NCBI GenBank assembly: GCA_905182985.1
Contig: CAJJDN010000145.1
Coordinates: 107,394 to 171,393 of the forward strand
Length of the DNA stretch: 64,000 nucleotides
Source: Paramecium sonneborni
Taxonomy: Eukaryota > Ciliophora > Oligohymenophorea > Peniculida > Parameciidae
Reading direction: 5' to 3'
Part shown: one piece after another, positions 36,196 to 50,576 of the stretch
How positions within the stretch are numbered: the stretch's first letter is position 1
Layout: the number at the start of each line of letters is the position of its first letter
Notes under the pieces: generated by a model
What the model saw: only the letters and a program-made list of their open reading frames with translations
Databases searched by the model: none
Told to the model about the DNA's origin: nothing
Translations under genes and position numbers: made by a program

Positions 36196-39100
36196 TCAAT
36201 AGGATTGAACATGTAATAATCTTTTTTCTTTTTGTTTGAAAAATTTTGTGTAGGCAAAATATCCAGCAATTCCAAGAATAGCAATTCCAAGAATGACAAT
36301 TAAAGTAATCCACCACCAATTACTTGAATTTCTATAGTGTTATAAAATATAATTACGAATCATCATCATTTGGATCAGGAGGAGTAGGACCAGGAGGAGT
36401 GGGACCAGGAGGATCAGGAGGATCAGGAGGATTCTTTTTAGTTATATGAAAGTTTCCTTTAGCAGATCCATAGTCATTTCTAGCAGTGATGAATACTTTT
36501 TGTTCTTTGATTTAATCTCCCTTTTAAATGAATAATCTTGGGAAATCATTAATTCCATATTTAATAAGCATATTTTCTTTTTATGCAATATTAAAAACTA
36601 GATTTGTATGAAGAACAGGCTTAAAAAAATTAGAATAATAATATTACTCTAGCTAATTGTACGTCTTTTGAAAGAATCATTACAAATTAAGTTGAAATTG
36701 ATGTCATTTACTAATCTTGTTCCCCTCCAATTAAAGTTATAATTTTAGTGTCTTCTACTTAAATAGCATTATGATTAATAGATGGCAATAAATAAACAGC
36801 AGCTAGGATAATATTCTATTTTGAATTTGTATATGCAATAGCAACATGATCTTCAAAGAGTGTAAGCTTATTGAGCTATTACCATGTTCCATAATTAGCA
36901 AGTAAAAATGGAACGTTAGCATCATATTCTACAGGAGCTCCTTTATTAGTAGGATCAGAAATATCAAAAACGAATGTGACAGCGTATGTAGCCATAAGAT
37001 TTGTTGATATTAAAGTTGTTGTATAAAGTTTTTTATCTTATTTCGTTGATTTAACTGCTCGAATTTAATAAAAATGAGTCTAACTTTCTATTGCAAATTT
37101 ATTTTGAATTAACTAATAAATTTCAAATTTATCATGTTAAGAAAATTTAATATTTCCATTATCCCAAAATAGATCGACAAACCATATTCTATATCTAGCA
37201 CTGGATAACAGAATCTTGTAGTAATTAACATTACCAACATCATATTTTATAACATCAAAATCTGAAGCTTAGAATGGGAACATAGGTTCAGTACTTAAGA
37301 ATTTTGAATTGATAATCTTTCCTTAATCTATATCCCATGTTTTAGTTTCTAAATTAATGTTGACTTTGTGAACTCTAACATTTCCTTCAGTTTAGGTAGG
37401 TTTATCATTATTATTATCTAAAATAAATAAGATACCATCTTTGTATAGCAATTTTGATGGACGTTAAGCATCTGAGGTAAGTTTTTAAACTTATGGTTAA
37501 GCAAAAGAGCATGATTTGCCATCACAAAATGATAGATAAATATAAACAACCCCTCTTTCTACACATCCACTAAATACAGCTTTTCCATCATCAGTTGCTG
37601 TGATGGATATGCAATCAGCACCAATACCAACTGGCAATTTATGTGTTCCAACCCATTTGCCACTAGCATCTTATAGGATTAATGAATCACTTGTTTAAAA
37701 GATCATTTCAGTTCCTACAGCAATTCCATTTACAAAATGTTATTAATATTATGATCCATCAGAAATATGATAAACTGGTTAAGAAATTTGTATTAAATGT
37801 GATTCGCATTAATCACAATCAGCATCATATTTAATAACTTATCCAGATTACCATCCAGTAGTATTTATTTATAAATATTGATCTGTTGATTGATTAAAGA
37901 ATACAAATTGTCCATCTTATTTAGAGAGTTCATCTTAATTAATGTTAATTTAAGTTTAAGTGTTTACATATTTGATTTTGTATATATTAGATTTAGGTTT
38001 AATTACTGCTTAATTAGTAATATTGACAGTAGCATTTAAATTGGTTACATATTAATTGGAAAGATGAGATGGTTATAATATAGCCACAGCATCTCTTAAA
38101 AATCCAATCATTTTTTATACATTTACTTGATTGTTAACATACATGTACATTTAATCATGTCCAGCAGCAGCCATATTCATTGGTTGGCCATCATTAATTT
38201 TTAAATGTGTTTTAACTACTTTATGTAATGATAATTAATAGAGAACATCTGATTCATAAACCAAGATTACTGTTTCTTAAGTCTATGGATCTAGAGCACG
38301 TACAAATAAGAATCCAGTTTAATAGCAGAAATCAGTAGTTAATGGAGATTGAATGACATAATCATAAAGTGGTAGTTCTTTCATCAAATAAATATTGTTT
38401 AATTTTTCATAATTGTATTCTTAAATTCTGAATCCTAAAGTAGGACTTTTTTAGACAATGAATATAGTTTTCATTCCAAGATATGCTCTAACATCAGCAT
38501 CAGGAATGATATCAAAAATTTTAATCAGAGTAAAGGTATTTCTCATATCTCCAAAGAATATGCAATCTTTTGATTATATCAATACAAATTCACTTTTAAG
38601 AGCAGGATTACCAAAGACTCTTTTTGGTTCAAATATTCTTTCACAGCCTTAATCTTTCATTGTTTAATAAGAGATAATATGTTTAGTAGGAGTAGGGAAG
38701 AATCCAAACCAAGCATCCACTTCTTTTTTGTTAGGTAAAACAACATAGATAGCTTTTCTTAATACAGTAAATGAAGTAATCTTATTTTCAGGTAATTAGT
38801 CATAATTTATAAAAAACAATGGAGATGATTAATCATGACTACTTTCATAGACTGATATTTAATAATCATGTTCAATAAATTACAGTGTTAAGACATCTCC
38901 TTCTTCTGCATCCCAATCAAATTATGAATTAGTTGGATCTAATTTATTTGGAATTTTAAATTTAGCATGTTCTTCACAATGAACATCTCTTGATAATTTG
39001 TCTTAAGTGATACATTCAAATATTTCAATTTATTTATTAGATTCTAATTAATAAAGGAACCAGAATTTATAATTATCAGTCCAATGAGGATCAATCAATA

Positions 39101-40849
39101 CATCTGCATAAGCTACATCCGATACAGTAGGGAATATTAATCCAGTTACATTGAGTTCCCAAACTGTGTGAATATCTACAATAACATGATCTTTTTATGA
39201 ATCATCTCCATTTGCATATATTAAGTTTGGTCCTGCTGCAAATTCCTAAACTTCGATTGGTTCTGATGGATGTTACATTACTTATGGAAATGGATCATGA
39301 TCAACAGCATAAATATTTGTATCATTTTCTTTTATTATTTAATATTTTAAAAACGCACTACATTTTTTTTAATCTGTTCCTATGGCTGAAAAATATAATT
39401 CATTATCTCCAAGTGTTGCTTCATAAGAATGGATAGATATTCTTGCATATCCTACTTCATATCTGTAAGTTAATGAAGTTGTAACAGCAATTAAATCTGG
39501 TTCATATGGGTTAACTAAATAGGTTTTAGTCATTAATGTCTCTGTATGTATTAAGTATTAATGATCAGAATTATATATATAGAAATTATTTCCACCTGGA
39601 TTTACAATCAAAAATTATTGACTTGCAAAAATAAATGAAGGATGTTTTGCTTCAAATGCATCTAACCATCCTCCTTTCTAAACACCATCTATATATTCTA
39701 CTACTGATTTCTAATGTAGTACTGCTATATGAATATGATTTATGCCTTCGAAATCTATTTTATTATTAACATCAAATGCATAAGCTAAATCAGTTCCACT
39801 ATCTATTTTTTTCTTAAATTTAAATTCAGATTTTGAATTTACATAATATACATAGATCCCATTATAAGCATCCAATACATAGATATCACCATTTGGCATT
39901 ACTTTAAAATCAATCAATGTAAATTTAAAATTTGCTTAATCTTCTTCTTTAATACCTAGATCTTGTATTAATAATCCTCTATCTAAATGTTATGTGGTCT
40001 CTACAATATCATTCTTATCATTGTTTCTTAATAAATCAATAATACAATCTCCATCCAAATTTGTAATACTTGAGCCTGGAGTTCCATAAGCATATTAACC
40101 TCTTAATAAAATCCTGAGAGGTTCTTCATCATCACCAATATTTTAAGCATTGTAAACATGATATTAAACCTTTCTATCAATAACAGTCTTATATTTTCTA
40201 GAATATGAGAATTCTATTTTTATTTCAGGAGGATCACCCTTCTTTATGATATAAACATAGTTTTTTGCTGGTACAGGATCATCACCTGTTTGTTCTTATG
40301 GTTCAACACAATCTACCAAAAATGTGTCTCTATCAATATATTCAAGATCCAAACATGTAATTTACTTATTCACTTATTCGAATGGAATTTCATTTGTAAA
40401 TTAAGGAGCCCAATCCATTTATACTTGTTTTCTAATATATTATATTTATTAATCATTACCCTTCTGAATAGTAAAGCCACCAAGAAAAATCACCAGAATC
40501 TTGACCCATAAATGCAAAATCGTTGGTCCAGGCTCCAGTTTCAGGAATATCATAAGCTCTTATTGCTATTATTTCAATGTGTGCTAAAATCGATTATTTT
40601 TATATTACGAGCAATGTGATCCATTTCACTTAATTTATGTAATGGTTATTCAAGTTAGAAAAGAGTTGATGGAGTATCCAAATAATAAGTTAAATTATCC
40701 CCTACTATAAATTTTCTGATATCCCATTTATAATATTCTTTTTCAGTAGGATATACATGATCTGATTCCTCATGAGTAACTAAAATTAAAAATTTTCACA
40801 TACAACAGGTTGGAATGACCATTATTGGCAATAATGCCAATAGGTACAT
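36196..40849 (-). CDS. large type I membrane protein, family member G (proline-rich stalk)
   Basis: ATG at 40849 gives a signal peptide MYLLALLPIMVIPTCF. Five introns (40780-40803, 40584-40608, 40432-40459, 36620-36647, 36332-36356; 24, 25, 28, 28, 25 nt) leave exactly 1,507 aa. The N-terminal region has GAWTNDFAFMGQDSGDFSW, shared in form with the other members. A propeller-like motif lies near residue 290 (LIDFKVMPNGDIYVLDAYNG). Before the membrane is a proline repeat NPPDPPDPPGPTPPGPTPP and an acidic DPNDDDS, then NSSNWWWITLIV, a single helix and a basic tail (KQKEKR...HVQSY) to TGA 36196-36198. It should be a cell-surface or endomembrane protein with a large ectodomain. Divergent from member H with 133 bases between starts. 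Molecular function unknown. Confidence 0.82.
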
Positions 40850-40982
40850 ATGGGTGAACATTAAAATAAATTTATTATTGAAGGATATGTTTAATTTTTC
40901 CATATATAATGTGACATCATAATGTAAATATATATATATTCTCATTCTTAATGGTAACATATGATTATTTTTATTTCTTGTA
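40850..40982. promoter_or_regulatory. shared divergent promoter region of two family members
   Basis: Only 133 bases separate the start codons of minus-strand member G and plus-strand member H, so both promoters must lie here or in the gene ends. It contains an AT-rich tract with TATATATATAT near 40930-40940. No specific factor site can be named. Confidence 0.5.
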
Positions 40983-43900
40983 ATGACATCAAAACTCTTA
41001 ATTTTGATAGTGATTGCAGTAGCTGCTCATGAGTAACTCAAACTCCAATCATGCGATACAAAATTAACTAACATAAAAGTATTTCCATCTACAGGTGAAA
41101 CCTTAGAATGGGATTTGAAGGATACTTTCTTTGAAGGAGCTTTTTTGACTTACAGTCTAAGTCCACCTTAATCAATGTTTCAAATTCAAAAACCATTTGC
41201 TTAATTAAGCAGTCCAAAACCACATTTTGAATCAATTAATAGAGTGACAGCATCTCGTGCTTTAACAGAGAAAGGCCAAAGAGTGTGGATGAATCATTTT
41301 GTTTTTATTGAAGTAGAATTAGATTCTATAGATTTATTTTATGCAGAAGGAGCATAAGGAGATAATGCTACTCCACCTTAATTCAATAAGAAATTAAGTG
41401 TTATTACAGGAAGTGCTTATCTATCTTGTCTTGGTGTAGATTATTTGAATAAGGATCAATTCATTCTAGATTGTATTGATAGTCAAAAATTACCATTTAC
41501 TAATAAACTTTTCATTGTTGACAAAAATGGTAATTCAAGAATTCATTAGAATGGAAACTACAATAATTACAAGGTTAATACTAAAAGAATTTCATAATCT
41601 ATTGTCTTTACCAATAAATTAGGACATGAACATACTTTCTTCTTTAGAGCAACTCCTGCATATGCAACTGAAAAAACAGGATTAGATTAATCCTCTCTTC
41701 TTGAAGTATTCTATATTGAAAGTGATGGCACACCTAGATTATAAAGTGTTTTAGATGCACCAACTTTAGGAGTTATCACAGATGTATAAAATCCAGAAAA
41801 ATTCATTTTCTCATTAATTGATTTCAAAGTATTTCCAAATGGATTGATTTATATATTAACAGCAAAAGATGGAATCTATGTCTTAGAATTCTTAGGAAAT
41901 GGTGAATTTGCCTTTGTTGAAAGAATTGTAACTTCAAAAGATTAAGCTTATGAATTTGATGTAGATTACTTATTGTAAGAAGATGGTACAATTAAAGAAG
42001 TCATAGCTATTTTATATAATGATTATGTTTAAGTTGTAGAAGGTAAGAAGCCTATAAATAATTATATTTTGGATTTTTCAGCATCATACCCAGCTACTTT
42101 AGTAATTTCATAATAATTCTTGATAATTTAATAGAAAGGAACTACATATTTGTTCAGTACAGAACATGAAGATTTCATTCACAAAGAGGTTTTGGAAGGA
42201 GCAAAAGGATACATAATAAATCCATATGAAACAGAGTTGATATCAATTACATAGGTGGATTCTAGAAGATATTCATTAACTCATGGTTTGTTAAGATTCC
42301 CAAGCACTTAGAGCACAACATCATCATTATAACAATTTTAATTGATAGCAACAGATACATATTCAAAATTGTGTAAGGTGACAATAAATTACAAGGTGTA
42401 CAATGCTAGTGATTATACAGTTTAGCCTACAGATGAATTATAACTTCCAAATTTGATTTATGATATACCTGAACCATTCAATATTGATCCATTAGCATCA
42501 GGACCTAATTTAAATTATAATCAATTAGTATCTTAATTGGATTCTACAACAGTGACAGCAAAAATTACTTAATTACAAGAAATGCTTCTTGAATCAATAA
42601 GTTTACCAAGTCCTTCTTAAGTGATTTACTCTGATGTTTTGGTATTGGATCCAAATGATGAGAGTTATGCTCTACTATTATAGACATAAGACAAGAATGT
42701 AACTATGTATTAATGTCACATAAGAGATAAATTCAAGGCAAGATCAGTATGTTAAGAATATTAGAAATTTTCATTAAAATCTACTTTGAACTTGAATAAT
42801 TTTATTTGGTGGTATTAAGGATTCAATATATATCATTTAACATTAGATAATGAATATTAAGCCACTATTAGAATGAGTGGTGTTAATGGAACTTCTGTAA
42901 TAGAATCAATACTATATCCATAAGAAAGTTAAAACAAAATTTCAAGTGTGACTGTATTGAAGGATAGATTTTATTTTATTTTGGGGAATAAGAAATAAAT
43001 AGATATTCGTTCAACATATAGTCCATTTGAATTAGAATATTCATTAACAGAAGTGATGATTAGAAATAGAGGATTTACAGGTTCTTGGAATCCATAAAGA
43101 ATATTTGGAAATAGAGTTCATAATTCTTATTTGATGTTTATAGCTAATGATGATAATGTGATAGTAGCAGATTATCATGCAGAATTCACAATAATAAAGG
43201 CAATAATGTTGAGTAAGGGATCAATAGATATTGCTGTAGGATTAGAGAGTTTCTTTATAATATTAAAATCTAGTACTTAAAATTTGATATAAGAATATGA
43301 TCTTTAAAATCTAAATTCAATTCATTTAATGAAAAATGTTCCTTTATATTGGTACACTTTATAGACTCCATTATAAACAGATTTTTGTTCTGATACTGGT
43401 GTCTTATTTGTGAGAGCATATGATAGTAAGAGTGCATAAACAGTTATTTTGGTGTATGGTCCAGGTAAAATATTAAGAGATTCTTTGATGAAAGTAATTC
43501 CTTTAGGTAGTAAGATAACAGATGGAACATCATTAGTTATGTCAACAGCAGGATCAAATTAGATGGTATTCTATGTAAATAGTGGTACATTATAGAAAGT
43601 ATATTCTTATTTCAATTATCCAGTTTTAACAATATAACCAAATTATGATTCTTAATACTTTTCAGTGTATACAATTAAATTTTAAGTTACAAATTATAAT
43701 GATGTAACTCCAATTACCTATAATTAAGTAGTAAATTTAGTAAATACTTAAATAACTATAAGAGTTGAATAGAATGTTCTAGATTATAGACCATTAAATG
43801 CAACAAAATCAGAATAAAATATAGATTTAGTTGCAGATTGGTTTTAAGGATAAGCAGTAGAATTAGATATAGATTGTAATTAATGTGATTCTTATGTTCG

Positions 43901-45312
43901 ACCAATACAGACTGTTTAATAAATGGGTTCTGGTACATTTAATGGTTATCATATTATTGATGCAGCACCATACAAAGGTTCAAGAACAGTCTATTTAGCT
44001 AATAAAGAGACACTTAGAGTTTTGATTGCAGATAGTGAAAATAATGAGGAAACTAGTTATTCTATATCTTTATCAACAACTTAATCATAAACATGTGATC
44101 ATATTGTTGCAACTGAAGATGGTGTTTATATTTTTGCTACTTGTTAACTCAATAATAATAAAATATTCCACATTGCTAAATGTTCAACAACTGGATTACT
44201 TGAATGTCATCAATTTGGTAATATCCAAACTATTGATGGTGTCTTTACTGTCTCTTAACTAGCTGTTTAGGGTTAATATATTTTTGTTTTAAATGCGAAC
44301 CCTTAAAGACCTAAAAATTACGAAGGATCTCTCTAAGTTTATAAATGGTCTTCTGATTCACAAGAAGTAACATTTAATCTATAAAAAACATTTGATAAAG
44401 GATTCTTTGGATTTGAATCTACTTATTTCAGTAGTTTCTATATTGCTCCTTTCAAAGTTGGAGTTACTAATTATCTTAAAGTCTTTATTGTTGATGCCAA
44501 ATAAAATCTATTTGCCATAGATGGTACTTTAAGTACTTTTGGAGTTATCACATGGTAAGCTGCCTTCTAATAATTGAATCTATACACTTTCATTAACCAA
44601 GGATAATTTGTTACTTAAGCAACATCATATTATTAAGTCTTAGAATTAGCTACTCCCTAATATTAAACAACAGATCTAACACTTAGAATTAAAGTACTTA
44701 TTACTACTGATTCATCTGCTCATTATGCTATTTCATTAACCTTTGATGCTAAAAACGTAGCAAATGGATTACCCTTAATCTATCAAAATATTATCTATCT
44801 TTTAAATCAATATTCTAACTGGACTGCTCTAAACAAAGCTACTATTGGTAATGATTATGCTGTCATTGCATATACTGATAATAGTCAATTACTCTTAGCT
44901 TCATATCTCTTACCCAAAGATCCTATCTAAGGAGTACCTTTAATTAAATTTGTAGGAGGAACACAATCCAAATATGGATATCCATAAGTTTCTGATTTTG
45001 TAGCCTATATACCTAAAAATATACCATTCGTAATCAAATTTTATTTATTATTTCTAGCCAAGACTCTACGCTAACATTATCACAAACTTTGAAATCAAAG
45101 AAAATTTACTCTAAACTTATTATTTAAATCCCACTTTCCAACTCTATGTTTTCAATGTTGGTGGTGAATTAACTGAATAATATGTTCAACTCACACTCCT
45201 TAATGCATTCACATCTGATACAGGTTATGTTTTATTAAGATAACATAAATCTGAATAACAACATCAACAAGATAAATCATTATGGGAAACTGTCACTGAT
45301 GTTCTTTGGTGA
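40983..45312 (+). CDS. large secreted-type protein, family member H (no transmembrane anchor)
   Basis: ATG at 40983 with signal peptide MTSKLLILIVIAVAA. One 28-nt intron (45030-45057) gives exactly 1,433 aa to TGA 45310-45312. Shared family elements are TLEWDLKDTFFEGA, QRVWMNHFVFIEVE and FKVFPNGLIYILTAKDGIYV. The C-terminal intron sits at a position equivalent to those of members A, G and J. After the last conserved stretch (LYANIITNFEIKEN) the others continue to a WW-hydrophobic helix, but this one ends in a polar tail with RQHKSEQQHQQDKSLWE and DVLW. No hydrophobic segment follows in any frame just downstream, so the product is probably secreted or has lost function in its 3' end. No GPI-type hydrophobic tail is seen. 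Confidence 0.78.
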
Positions 45313-46316
45313 CAATTACCAATTTAATGAGTTATCAATATCAAGTTAAATATCAAATTTTTATTATTTATTTCAACGATCTCTTTTTCTAAATTTTACA
45401 CATCTATTTTTCTTTAATTAAATAATTCATTAAAAATAGTATTCTATCTAAAATTAAGTTTTGTGAAATATTATACATTTCACATATATTTTTAATAAGG
45501 AATCATTTTCTATAAATCATATGATAATGCCTTTTAAACTCAAATGTTAGAAAAAAAAAATATAAATTATTTTATACAAACTAAATACTTAAAAATTTTT
45601 ACCTAAAATCTAAAATCAAGATTATAATTCTATATTTCATTTAAATTTCATCCTTACATTTTTATTTCTATTTTTCTATTCTAATTTTATTTTTTTCTTC
45701 TCAATATTTTGTTTTTTTTGTTAAAATTTTATCTATAATCTTTCACTTATATTTCAAAATATCTTTAGTTATTAAGAAGCCATTATCTAAAATATTCAGA
45801 TTTAAAAAGATTTACACAACATATCCAAAATTTACTCTAAAACTAATATTCTTAGTTCTATTATCAACTTTAAAAAACCATTCATCTTAAGTTTTCTTTG
45901 AGTTTTAAATTTAATCAGATATTTATGATTAGTCAATCACCAAATTATGGAGTATATTGTTTAAGTTTATTTAAGTACATTAATAAATTTAAAATCAATT
46001 TATAAACTTTAAACTTATGTTTTTTTTTAAGGAACATAATATTTAATAATTAAAATCTTTTTACAAAAGTTTGGTATACAAATAGAGTAATTAAGCATAT
46101 AGTAATATTAAATTTGGTGAAGCACAACCACTTTTTACTTTTCATCGTTCTAAGTAATTTTTCTAATAGTATTTCAATTTTCGATCAATGACAAAATCTC
46201 TGAAAATTTTCTTTTAAATATAAATTAAATTAATTTATAAGAAATATATGAAAAATGAATACATAAATAAATAAAAATTATACATAATTCATTTATATAA
46301 CAATTAATAATTAATA
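45313..46316. other. 1-kb intergenic region, nothing recognised
   Basis: Very AT-rich with many homopolymer runs. I see no convincing frame on either strand, no lost transmembrane exon for the preceding gene and no RNA gene. It is much longer than most gaps here, which might reflect a decayed gene, but nothing in it supports that directly. Confidence 0.45.
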
Positions 46317-49300
46317 ATGTTATTATTAATTTCAATATTCCTTAGACAAATAGAAGCATGCAGTATTCATTTTAAAAATTGATTAGATATATTAAAAAAT
46401 GATTTAGAGATCAGTATTTCTACATATGAAAATATGTATTGGGAAATAAAAGATGAATTAATTGAAGGGGAGATGACAAAGTTTCGATTAGAAGGAGATA
46501 AGAATGAGACATACTTCAAATTGTAATAGCCGAACGATATATATGATTAGAAATTTTTTCCTTATTGTATGAAATTCAAGCTTAGTTGTAGAGATTTAAC
46601 AAATATTCAAGGCTAGATCATTGAGAAAAGGAGAATTTTGGTTAAATGAGTTTAGTTTATTAGGACAGGACTCCTAAGGATTTCATATATACTTAATATA
46701 GGATGAAAGATTTGAAAAATTGTCACTTTAATATGCTTGTACAGATTTCGATTATTTGGATTAAAATAATTTTGTGATTGTTTGTCACAATAATGAAGAA
46801 TTATTGATTGAAATTTTAAATAAAAATGGAACCATCCTTTATGTTCATTCAACATAAACCTATTAGTAGAGTAAATACAATTTGGCAATATATAGAAATA
46901 AATAAAAGATCTATCTATTAATCTATATTCCAGCATATGTAGAAGAAATTGTTAGCATTTAATCAATAATTAATGTCTTTTTGATAGAATCCTACCAAAT
47001 TATTTAAACACCATATTATTTGGATAAAAAGAAATTATCAGAGTTGTTTTAGAATGAACTTAAATATTTTTCTGTAATTGATGTTTAAGTTTATTCAAGT
47101 AATTTATATGTATTAGATTATAAATTGGGACCAATTGCATTAGTGTTGGATTCAAAAGGCAATTTTACTTATGCAAAATTAATAACTTCATCTTTTTACA
47201 TAACAGAGTATTATGGTTTTTCAATAAGAAATTAAGATGAATTGATTGTTTTTGGATTTGTATAAAAAAATTAGATGAGTATAAGAGTTCTAAAAAATGG
47301 AAGATATGATAATATTGTGAGAACTTTTGAGAAAGATGATTTTTCTTTAGGGATATGTACAATGCAAATAACTCCTAAATATTATTTGATTAAGTCTAAT
47401 AAAGAATTGATGATTTTTGATGATTCTCAACAGGTAGATCAATTGTCTATATAGAAAGAAGTTTTTATGGCAAATCCAAATTTTAACCTATATATTATAT
47501 TTGGTCCAAATAAGGCTGAATTTTATGAAATCAGCCCAGGTATATTAATGTTTTAAAAATAATTATAAAAATCAGAAAGTTAAAAATATTTTAAATTATT
47601 AGTTACATAAAATGGCGATTGCTATGTGGATATAGTTTTAGTTGTTTATGATAAATTAGATGCAAAAATTCATACAAATTATTAAACAAACTTTTATAAG
47701 GAAAGAATATTTTACTATCCTCCATATCCTTAAACATATTACACTTGGCCTAGAATAACAAATGGGCCAAATGTATAATAATCAATTGTAATGCAAAAAG
47801 ATTCAATGAAAAAGATTGATCTTAAATTTCTGTCAATATCTCCTTTGACTATTACAGGAATAAGTTAATTTGATGAAAATAATGTAGTATTTAGTCTTAT
47901 AAATAATAATTTGGGTCTTAATCAATATTTAGTTTAAACTGAAAATTTGAGTGCTTTTATATATGTATGCTAATTGAATGAATTAGAATAGAAGTGCTCT
48001 TAAAAGAGTACATTCTATCCATTAACAAAATTGGTTGAAGATAATATAAAGTGGACTGAAATTGGAATGTATGATTCATATATTGGAATTAAAACCTAAA
48101 ATAATCATGTAATTACAATATATAGACTTGGAGATTCTAAAATAGTTCAAATATTTCAAATAAAAACATCTTTGTAAGATGAGAAAACTCAAATCACCGA
48201 TTTTACAATAAATGAAAAATTTGTTTTTGTATTAATTGGAGGATGGAATGAAATACAGATATATTCTTTAACTGGAAAAAAATAAATTGATACTATACCA
48301 AATATATATAATGCTTAGAAAGTTTATATAAGTAATACATTTAATAAGAATCTATTATTTATCAAGTGTAATAACATAATAGTAATTGGACATTATGTAA
48401 TTGAATTTAATGTAATCTCTCAGATATAAGTAACAGAATAATAGAATGTTCAGTTACTCTTATCTATCTTTAGATCTACACTTGTAATTGTTTATAAGAC
48501 AGTCACTGAATAAGGGATTTTGTAATATCTAATTCACAATTTGAACTAAGTAACATTACTTAGAAGGTTGCCATTATATTATTATTAATTGCCACAAAAG
48601 CTTTAATTGGCTTCTAATCCATTAAAGAATTTAATTCTAGTTACTGCTTATTCAGTGTACACTTAAACAACTGTTATTTTAATTTATTAAATAAATGAAT
48701 ATTAGAGAAATTCACTATTGACAGTTATTGACACTTTTGATTATTTTGAAAGTGAGTTAAATTATTGTGTTGCAGGTATTGACAATAGTGTGATTTAGTT
48801 TATTTATAAAGGATAAGTGTTTAGTTATCTTTATTTTGAGTAACCAAGAATTTATATCAATTATTTGACAGATAGAAGTCATTATTAATCTTCATTAATG
48901 TTGTAATAAGAGGAATGGAATGATTATTATAATTTTAAGAGGGAATATCTTAAAGAGATTATTGTAGTTGATATGTAATTAGAGATGAAATGGATAATGG
49001 AAAATTTAACTTTAGAATTATAGGAATCCATAGGTAATTAGATAATTGAAATAAATAATAGCTGGATTTAAGGTTAAAGAATATAATTTAAATTGTCTTG
49101 TATTTTATGTACAACGGATAATGATAGTGGTGAGATTTATTTGTTAAATTAATTTTAAAAATCAAATCGACAAATATAATCAAAGTTTATATAGTAATTA
49201 ATAAATTTTAATTAAAATTATGTTTTAATTTTATCAGAATTAACAGGTACAAAATAATATTTGTAATTTTTAAATAATTATGGAGAGATTTCAAATGAAA

Positions 49301-50526
49301 TAGAATTATAAAGTGAATATAATAATTATGTTGCTACAAGACTATTTTTATTAACAGAGTAAATATTGGTGATTTTGTATGAGAATTTAACAGCATAAAA
49401 ACCTGAATTAAGATATTATTATTGTTGGGAAGAGAGTGAAAAATATGATTGTAAATTTATGGGGATTTTAGATATAAAGGATAGAAGAATAATAAGAGAG
49501 ATAAGATATTTGAATAATGTATAAATAATTTTAACAGAAAGTTTGACAGAATATCCAACAGTATATTTTTATAGTTTGGAGATGGATAGCAAATATTTTA
49601 AAGTGAAATAATTTGATTTGAAGATAAATAAAGATTATTTTCATGAAAGTTTTAATGTGACATCATTAGATGTTTTGAAAATATCATAAGATGAAGGTTG
49701 TTTGGTATTTTCAGAATTTCGAATAGGTATAGTAGGAATAAGAATGAGATTGAGAAAGGATTAAGTTAATCTAGTTTAATATGAATATATGGAATTGCCA
49801 TTTAATAAATAGGGATTGGTGGAGCCATAAGAAAATAGATTTATAAAGATAGAGATTTTAAAGGAGGGGATAAATCAATGTAATATGATTTTGATAGATG
49901 AAATAAATGAAAGTTATTAAATAAGGATGGATTATGGTGGAGGGAGATTGAAAATTGAAATAGTTTAAGTATTTTAGAAGTTGGGTAATATAAGAAAGTT
50001 TAGTACTATTGGTGTTTTAGATGTTTATCTGGTATAATTGTATAGATATGAAAATAAGAATTATTTTTGTCTTTATGAGATAGAATAGAATAATGATGTT
50101 CGTAATAATGCAGGTATATGTAAAGCTGGTTTGAAATAATCTGGAAATGATATGATATTATCATAGAACTTTATAGTAAGAAGAAATCATTTAGGTATAA
50201 ATGAATTATTGATAAATGTGTATGATGAAAGAAGTTTATAAATATATACAATAAATTCAGCAGCAAGGATAATGGTGAAGAATGCAACAGAGGTAAAGAA
50301 TTACACATTGAATTTGATAGCAGTAAATCCATACAAATAAATATAATTGGGAGTAAATATAATATTAGTAGAAAATAATGAAGGTGATACGGAAATGAAA
50401 TTATTTTTTATACTTTTAATAGTAGTTTTGGGAATATTGTTGATTGGTATAATATTTTGTGTAGGAATCCATATGTGTATTAATAAACATCGTAAGAGAA
50501 GAAGATCATATAAAGCTATTTAATGA
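46317..50526 (+). CDS. large type I membrane protein, family member I
   Basis: ATG at 46317 (MLLLISIFLRQIEAC, signal peptide). Introns of 24 nt (46363-46386) and 19 nt (46567-46585) give exactly 1,388 aa to TGA 50524-50526. The second intron is supported because splicing recreates a family segment ARSLRKGEFWLNEFSLLGQD, equivalent to SRALTEKGQRVWMNHFVF in H and to GAWTNDFAFMGQDSG in G. Later segments have propeller-like strands (YSSNLYVLDYKLGPIALVL). The C-terminus is a single helix KLFFILLIVVLGILLIG with a short, strongly basic tail containing KHRKRRR. The WW juxtamembrane motif is missing. It is only 50 bases upstream of the next paralogue in tandem. Function unknown. Confidence 0.8.
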
Positions 50527-50576
50527 TTGTTTTTAAATATATAATTATTAATTCGATGACATAATTCATTTGCGTC

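Noticed and set aside
45313..46316. A decayed family member between H and I
   Set aside because: I looked for the anchor motif, a signal peptide and propeller motifs in all frames and found none; the stretch is simply AT-rich.
46600..46680. Frameshift or pseudogene in member I caused by TGA near 46645
   Set aside because: A 19-nt intron at 46567-46585 puts the following sequence in the frame of the family motif, and the total becomes an exact number of codons.
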